A program made the translations under genes and the position numbers. The notes under the pieces are model-generated. The model was given only the letters and a program-made list of their open reading frames with translations, searched no databases and had not been told where the DNA came from. From Actinomycetes bacterium (GTDB lineage Bacteria; Actinomycetota; Coriobacteriia; Coriobacteriales; Eggerthellaceae), in assembly GCA_023429565.1 (NCBI GenBank), contig JAEZDJ010000042.1, positions 1 through 7,296 on the forward strand: DNA of 7,296 nucleotides, written 5' to 3'. Positions 1-4,334 of the stretch are shown here, one piece after another; position 1 is the stretch's first letter; every line of letters starts with the position of its first letter.

Positions 1-22
1 GGTCGGGTCGGGTCGGGTCGGG
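1..22. repeat. GGTCG tandem array at the window edge
   Basis: Four whole copies of GGTCG followed by GG run from the first base of the window and may continue to its left. The same AGTCGGG word ends the left arm of the inverted repeat at 54-60. No coding frame is supported over it. Confidence 0.75.
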
Positions 23-36
23 CAGGAGAAGAAAAT

Positions 37-185
37 CCTGTCGGATCGGCAAAAGTCGGGTGCTATGTGTAGATTTTTCAGAAGCCGATCCACAGAGCCA
101 CCGAAAACCCCAGTTCGCGATACACGAAAAGTTTTCTCTCCTAAGAGAACTGCCCATAACTCCCGACTTTTGCCGATCCGACAGG
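37..185. repeat. Perfect 24-base inverted repeat with 101-base spacer
   Basis: Bases 37-60 (starting CCTGTCGGATCGGC and ending AAAAGTCGGG) are the exact reverse complement of 162-185. Pairing stops at once on both sides (36/186 and 61/161 do not match). The loop (61-161) holds a third partial copy of the right arm at 84-95 (GCCGATCCACAG, lacking one base). On the operon transcript the last arm is followed by a U-rich stretch (AUUUUCUUCU), so it could act in termination or 3'-end protection. It could also be a dispersed repetitive element; no flanking target duplication is visible. Confidence 0.8.
134..149 (-). terminator. Small hairpin in the loop, weak terminator candidate
   Basis: TTCTCT and AGAGAA form a perfect six-base stem around a four-base loop (TAGG on the minus strand). 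It is followed shortly by CTTTTCG. The stem is A/T-rich and short and the T-run is broken, so strength as an intrinsic terminator is doubtful; position, about 95 bases after the operon's last stop, fits. Confidence 0.3.
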
Positions 186-187
186 GC

Positions 188-241
188 CCGGTGTCGCGCG
201 GCAGGAACCCATCGCGCGCCAGAAGCCCATCGCTCGCCAAA
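188..241 (-). repeat. 18-base tandem repeat directly after the last stop codon
   Basis: Reading the minus strand after the S-gene stop, 241-224 and 223-206 are two 18-base units with 15 of 18 bases equal (shared core GGCG.GCGATGGG). A third unit at 205-188 keeps only its first dozen bases. In another frame it reads as WRAMGF, WRAMGS, CRATPG. I see no supported gene here. Confidence 0.65.
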
Positions 242-946
242 TCAGAAACGCGACTCGTCGGAAGCAAGGCCGTACTTTGCCCTGATGCGCTCGAGCTTCC
301 TGCGCCAGGGAATGAAGATGAACAGCAGAAACACCACCGTTGCGACCCCATGGATGCAATCGAGCGGAAAGCCTGCAGCATAGGTGACAACAGCAGACGG
401 CCAGGTGATGGGGTGGACGAATCCGACAAGATACCAAGAATTGAGCAGAAAGCCGTAAAGCAAGGCCGACAAAAACCCATACACGTAGATGACGGGCTTG
501 CGATCGAAGGCGCCTTGATCCGCAAGCACGCCCGCCAGGTAGCCGACCAGTCCCCACGCATACATCTGCCAAGGAGTCCAGGGACCCTGGCCAAAAAAGA
601 AGTTGGACACGAGCGCCGCCAGGGCACCGACCATGAAGCCGCTCCGTCGTCCAAACACGACCCCGGCGACAATGCAGATGGCCGAAACCGGCTTGAAGTC
701 GGGAATGGGAGCGAACAGGATGCGGCCCGCGGCCGCAAGGGCGCCCATCACCACCGTGGGCATGATCTGTCGCAATGATGGGCGAGACGCCTCGTAGCTG
801 GCAAAGAACACGCCGATCGCCGCCACGGCGACGACCAGGGTAAGCAAAGCCGTCTGGTCGAATTGGAGATACGCGCACAGTCCCAACACCAGGGGCACCG
901 CCACGAGAAAGGGCACTTCGAGCTTTCTCAGCACCGTGGCTAGCAT
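242..946 (-). CDS. ECF transporter S component, substrate not certain (cobalamin/corrinoid suggested by context)
   Basis: This 234-residue integral membrane protein has about six hydrophobic segments (12-28, 32-50, 62-78, 87-116, 127-142, 151-176, 184-212, some merging) and a basic cytoplasmic C-terminus (PWRRKLERIRAKYG). S components bind the vitamin and topple in the membrane when coupled to EcfT. The stretch GRILFAPIPDFKPVSAI (74-90) followed by SNFFFGQGPWTPWQM (114-128) resembles a group of S components I associate with predicted cobalamin-type ECF systems (CbrT-like); this is from memory and needs a profile search. It starts at 946, overlapping the ATPase stop by 7 bases (ATGCTAG), behind a very strong GAGGAGGGGG. 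An S gene in the same operon as T and A-A' indicates a dedicated (group I-like) system. Family confidence is high, substrate low. Confidence 0.88.
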   Translation of the reverse strand: MLATVLRKLEVPFLVAVPLVLGLCAYLQFDQTALLTLVVAVAAIGVFFASYEASRPSLRQIMPTVVMGALAAAGRILFAPIPDFKPVSAICIVAGVVFGRRSGFMVGALAALVSNFFFGQGPWTPWQMYAWGLVGYLAGVLADQGAFDRKPVIYVYGFLSALLYGFLLNSWYLVGFVHPITWPSAVVTYAAGFPLDCIHGVATVVFLLFIFIPWRRKLERIRAKYGLASDESRF

Positions 947-2682
947 GACACCCCCTCCTCGGACTCTCCGCCGTCTCGAGCAGCGGCGTTGGCTGTTCGG
1001 GGATTTGACGAGATCCGATGATCTGCCGAATCCGAGGAGTCGCCCGGAGTTTGGGAGCCGCCTGAGGGACGGACGTCTCCCGACGGCCGAAAATCCTCGG
1101 AATCGGAAGCGTCGAGAGCCCTCCTCAATGAGAGGAATCGCAGGAAGCCGTCGAAGGGCGGACGATAGAACAGGTTGCCTCCAAAGAAGGCATCGGTCGG
1201 CTCGGTGCAGGTGGCTTCGCCGTCGAACAGCATGGTCACCGTGTCGGCGACCTGCGAGGCGAAGGCAAGGTCATGCGTGGACAACAGGATGGTCTTTCCC
1301 TCATGGGCAAGGGCGAGCAGTTTCTTGGCAACATCGTACTTCGAAGGAGCGTCCAGACCCTTTGTCGGCTCATCGAGCAGGAGCAGATCGGGCTTCGTGA
1401 GCAGAATCTTGACGAGCGCGAGCTTCTGCTGCTGTCCCCCGGATAGGTCGTAGGGATGACGATCCGGCAGCCCATCAAGGCCGAATTCGCGCAATGCCCT
1501 CCACACCGTCTCGTCGTCGTAGCCACAACGCGCCTGCCATTCAACCGCCTCCTCCCAAACCGTGTCACACACGAACAGCGCCTTGGGATCCTGCGGCAGG
1601 AGCGCCTGAGTTCGCGCAAACGCGTTGCGCACGCGACCACGCTCTGGCTTGAGCACACAGGCGGCTAGGCGCAGCAGCGTCGATTTACCGCTGCCGTTGC
1701 CGCCGACGACGGCGTGCAGGCTGCCGGCGCGCACGGAAAGGTCACACCCTCGCAGCACCCACTCGGCGTCTTTCGCATACCGGAAGAACGCCGCATGCAC
1801 TTCAACCGCGGAATCGGCAGCATTGCCACGGGAAGGGGTGGAGGCAGGGTCGGGAGCGACCGCCGCCCTCGAGCGAGGCGGCGGGCATGCCGACGTGCGC
1901 AGGCTCGCCCAATTCTCCACGTCATCAGGTCCAAAACGGTCGAGAGAAACCTCCTTCATTCCGTTCGCATTGATCTCGCAGCATCCGGTCGCGTAGTCGA
2001 CCATGGATTCAGGGGCGTGCGTGGCTACCACCACCGTGATGTCCAGCTCCCGGTTGATGCGAAACAGGGCATGGAGAAAGTTTTTCTCGCCCACCGGATC
2101 CAGTTGCGCAGTCGGCTCATCAAGGAGCAGCACCTGAGGCTGCATGACCAGGACTGCAGCCAAGTTCACCATCTGCTTCTGGCCACCCGAGAGCTCAGCG
2201 GTCGATGCGCGTATCCAGGGCTCGATGCCGAAGAAATGCGCCACCTCCGCCACGCGGCGGCGCATGGCATCGGGCGGCGTCCCAAGGTTCTCCAGCCCGA
2301 ATGCCAATTCATGCCAGACGGTGTCGCACACGATCTGGTTCTCGGGACTCTGCGCCACGTATCCGATGCCCGCAGCCGATGCAGGCTCGCCCCAATCGTC
2401 GACGGGCTTCCCCAGCACCTGGACAGCTCCCTGTCGATCACCCACAGGTGCGATCTCGGGTTTGAGATTGCGGAGAAGCGTGGTCTTTCCGCTTCCCGTG
2501 GCGCCGACGAGCAGCATGAAGGCCCCTTGGGGCACCTGCCAGTCGAGCGCTTCGAACACGGAACCTTCATCGGGATAGGAGAACGAGAACTGGACCACGT
2601 CAATGGCCGACGGAACGAGCTGCTTGCGCGCAGTGTTGCGTTGCGTCTGATCCCTGCCCGCGACGATTCCTATCGCATCCAT
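940..2682 (-). CDS. ecfA: Fused ECF ATPase (two ABC domains, EcfA-EcfA')
   Basis: One 580-residue polypeptide contains both ATPases that power the importer. Domain 1 (about 26-250): Walker A GATGSGKTT 60-68, Q-loop Gln111 in YVAQSPENQ, signature LSGGQ 164-168, Walker B LLLDEP with Glu189, His222 (THAPE). A Pro/Ala-rich linker covers about 251-290. Domain 2 (about 291-515): Walker A GGNGSGKST 327-335, Gln364 in LLPQDP, LSGGQ 413-417, Walker B LLLLDEP with Glu438, His470 (STHD). All catalytic residues of both sites are intact. The last 55 residues are a hydrophilic Ser/Gly/Asp/Arg tail of unknown role. The start at 2682 is chosen for its strong AGAGGAG site five bases upstream; the ATG-type start at 2754 would extend deep into ecfT and lacks homology to the family. 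It overlaps ecfT by 13 bases and the S gene by 7. Confidence 0.93.
   Translation of the reverse strand: MDAIGIVAGRDQTQRNTARKQLVPSAIDVVQFSFSYPDEGSVFEALDWQVPQGAFMLLVGATGSGKTTLLRNLKPEIAPVGDRQGAVQVLGKPVDDWGEPASAAGIGYVAQSPENQIVCDTVWHELAFGLENLGTPPDAMRRRVAEVAHFFGIEPWIRASTAELSGGQKQMVNLAAVLVMQPQVLLLDEPTAQLDPVGEKNFLHALFRINRELDITVVVATHAPESMVDYATGCCEINANGMKEVSLDRFGPDDVENWASLRTSACPPPRSRAAVAPDPASTPSRGNAADSAVEVHAAFFRYAKDAEWVLRGCDLSVRAGSLHAVVGGNGSGKSTLLRLAACVLKPERGRVRNAFARTQALLPQDPKALFVCDTVWEEAVEWQARCGYDDETVWRALREFGLDGLPDRHPYDLSGGQQQKLALVKILLTKPDLLLLDEPTKGLDAPSKYDVAKKLLALAHEGKTILLSTHDLAFASQVADTVTMLFDGEATCTEPTDAFFGGNLFYRPPFDGFLRFLSLRRALDASDSEDFRPSGDVRPSGGSQTPGDSSDSADHRISSNPRTANAAARDGGESEEGVSC
951..960 (-). 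promoter_or_regulatory. Strong ribosome binding site of the S component gene
   Basis: GAGGAGGGGG on the minus strand lies four bases before the ATG at 946, with its GAGGAGG core seven bases away. It is the strongest site in the operon and may raise S-component synthesis relative to T and A. Confidence 0.8.
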
Positions 2683-3533
2683 CTGATCTCCTCTGCAAGC
2701 TGCAAGCCCAGCGGCACCAACAGGAGGGCCGCATAGGGTGCATAGCCCCACCATACCGCAAGCGTGCTCAGTTTGGGATAAAACGTGAACTGCGAGCAGG
2801 CTATTCCCACGAGAAATGCGCTCACTGCGACGAGGACGGCCACCACTGCCAACGCGATGCCGTCCGCAGCGCGGAAGCGGTAGCGGCCATAGACGGTTCT
2901 CCTGCGCGACGATCCCCAGCCTCGGGCCCGCATGGCATCGGCCGTCTCAAGCGAATCCTCCATGCTCCATCCCATGAGCACAGAGGAGAGCCTGATGCGC
3001 GAAGCAGTTCGCTCCCGCACGCCCCGCGGGCGGACCCCCGAGCACGCACGTTGCACCGTTTCGATCTCGGTGCCGCGCTGCACGAATTGGGGAACGAGAC
3101 GCGCGGCCATCGAAAGCATGAGGGCAATGACGGGGGCAGCATTTCCAAAAAGCGCCATGACTTTATCGGTGGTGAGCACGCGCGAGGCGCTGGAGAACCA
3201 CAGGATGACCGAGACCAGCAAAGCGCCCATGCACATGCCGTAGACCAGGCTCTCAAGATAGACGGCACGCACGCCGATGCGGAAAAGCTCGGTCGACCCC
3301 GATGCCGAGAACAACGGATTCACCACCATGATGACAAGCATGAGCGGCACCTGCCACAGCATGCTCCGAGCGCTCGCCCGCCAGCCACGGAGAAACACGC
3401 TGTAGGCGAACCCCGTGGACAGCGAAATCAGGATGCAGACCGGCTGGAAGGCAACCATTGACAGCACGAGAACGGCTGCGAAGTAACAGCCTTGCACGGC
3501 GGGGTGGAATATGTCGAATGCTGTTTGCTTCAT
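2670..3533 (-). CDS. ecfT: ECF transporter T component (EcfT, CbiQ family)
   Basis: The T subunit is the membrane scaffold of energy-coupling factor importers; it links the ATPases to the S component. This 287-residue protein, a usual length, has hydrophobic helices at about 17-48, 59-73, 92-113, 126-147, 224-247 and 258-281, and a long charged cytoplasmic region at 150-222. The C-terminal coupling signature is clear at 198-207 (ADAMRARGWG, with Ala-Arg-Gly at 203-205). The first coupling motif, expected near 161-167, reads QRACSG, so its Ala-Arg-Gly appears degenerate. The gene begins 30 bases after the previous stop behind a weak GGATGGG site. It overlaps the ATPase gene by 13 bases. Together with the fused ATPase and the S component it forms a complete importer. 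Confidence 0.92.
   Translation of the reverse strand: MKQTAFDIFHPAVQGCYFAAVLVLSMVAFQPVCILISLSTGFAYSVFLRGWRASARSMLWQVPLMLVIMVVNPLFSASGSTELFRIGVRAVYLESLVYGMCMGALLVSVILWFSSASRVLTTDKVMALFGNAAPVIALMLSMAARLVPQFVQRGTEIETVQRACSGVRPRGVRERTASRIRLSSVLMGWSMEDSLETADAMRARGWGSSRRRTVYGRYRFRAADGIALAVVAVLVAVSAFLVGIACSQFTFYPKLSTLAVWWGYAPYAALLLVPLGLQLAEEIRWMR
2688..2694 (-). promoter_or_regulatory. Ribosome binding site fixing the ATPase start
   Basis: AGAGGAG on the minus strand is five bases before the ATG at 2682, inside the 3' end of ecfT. It supports this start over the upstream in-frame one at 2754. Confidence 0.8.
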
Positions 3534-3541
3534 AGAGAGAA

Positions 3542-3548
3542 CCCATCC
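3542..3548 (-). promoter_or_regulatory. Weak ribosome binding site of ecfT
   Basis: GGATGGG on the minus strand, eight bases before the ATG at 3533, is the only purine-rich match upstream. It is weaker than the sites of the neighbouring genes. No other in-frame ATG, GTG or TTG lies between the previous stop and this ATG. Confidence 0.45.
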
Positions 3549-3563
3549 AATGATACTCCAGCA

Positions 3564-4334
3564 TCAACTATCCTGCGTGAGAACATAGCGCCAAGCGATG
3601 ACGTCGCCATCCTGAAGAACGTAGGATCCCGCAGAATAACTTGGATCGACGCCATTGACGGAATACTTCCAACCACTCTGGCCACCATGCTCCCCTGCCG
3701 CCAGACCCCCAACCGAGGTAATATAGACACCCAAAGGTGTATCTTGAGCATTCACCAACAAGCCGCACGCCATAAGGGCATCATACGCAGTCGCTCCTTG
3801 ATCGAACGTGGGGTTTGAGCTTCCCGACACCGGTCCGCCAACCACCGAACTCGACACCGAAACCGATACCGTGACCGTTGCGGACTGCTGCTGGCCCGAA
3901 CCGTTTGATGCACTCGCCGATGATCCTGAGCCTTCTTGTGCGCCGGATGAGTTCGAGGAAGCATCTGACGGCTCCCCACTCGACTGAGCGGTCTGCTCTT
4001 CGTCCCGATCGCTCGCGTTGCCCTCCGCATCATTTCCCCGGGCATCTCCCTGCACCGCCTCGTCACCAGCAGACGGCTCAACCGTTGTCTGCAACGCGCC
4101 ATCGGTCAAATCACCCGGCAGAACGAGAAACCATGCCGAAAGGCCGATGAGCGCGACCGACAGCGCGGCGACAACGGCGACCAAGGCCCTCTGTCCCCCC
4201 GACAACCGACGCGTCGATCGAGGCCCTGATTGCCCCACGGGAGAACGATCTTCCCCCGGTCCGCCCGAAATGGTCACCTGACGCGCCGCTTCATCGATGC
4301 GGACGTCGTCCTGACCGGCAACATTCTTCGACAT
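3564..4334 (-). CDS. Membrane-anchored DUF4430 (transcobalamin-like) protein
   Basis: This 256-residue protein has a cytoplasmic N-terminus (1-48, with TRR and QR before the membrane), one membrane helix at about 49-73 (ALVAVVAALSVALIGLSAWF), a Ser/Asp/Glu/Gly/Gln-rich stalk at about 74-150, and a DUF4430 domain at about 151-256. The domain shows the classic core: TAYDALMACG, LGVYITSVGGLAAGEHGG, SGWKYSVNG and YVLQDGDVIAWRY. The start at 4334 is chosen because the ATG overlaps the upstream stop as TGATG and has GGGGAGGT six bases before it; the frame is open further upstream (to 4430) but that would run through the previous gene. The orientation (N-in, C-out) puts the DUF4430 domain outside the cell. 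It may be the membrane-proximal partner passing ligand from the large surface protein to the ECF importer; that role is inferred from context. Confidence 0.88.
   Translation of the reverse strand: MSKNVAGQDDVRIDEAARQVTISGGPGEDRSPVGQSGPRSTRRLSGGQRALVAVVAALSVALIGLSAWFLVLPGDLTDGALQTTVEPSAGDEAVQGDARGNDAEGNASDRDEEQTAQSSGEPSDASSNSSGAQEGSGSSASASNGSGQQQSATVTVSVSVSSSVVGGPVSGSSNPTFDQGATAYDALMACGLLVNAQDTPLGVYITSVGGLAAGEHGGQSGWKYSVNGVDPSYSAGSYVLQDGDVIAWRYVLTQDS

Noticed and set aside
37..185. Miniature transposable element (MITE) or insertion sequence ends
   Set aside because: The inverted repeat would fit, but the flanks (AAT before 37, GCC after 185) show no target-site duplication, and no transposase is present. 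Kept only as a possibility pending a genome search.
65..878. Long open frames on the plus strand (65-778) and in another minus frame (141-878) over the S gene
   Set aside because: They overlap a well-supported ECF S gene with a strong ribosome binding site; their Arg/His/Pro-rich translations have no recognisable domain, as expected for shadows in high-GC DNA.
1714..2736. 340-codon plus-strand frame opposite the ATPase gene
   Set aside because: The minus strand carries two complete sets of ABC motifs here; the plus-strand translation shows none and has no ribosome binding site I could identify.
3534..3563. Internal promoter or terminator in the 30-base gap before ecfT
   Set aside because: Only a four-base TGAT/ATCA pairing is present, with no T-run and no convincing -10/-35 boxes.
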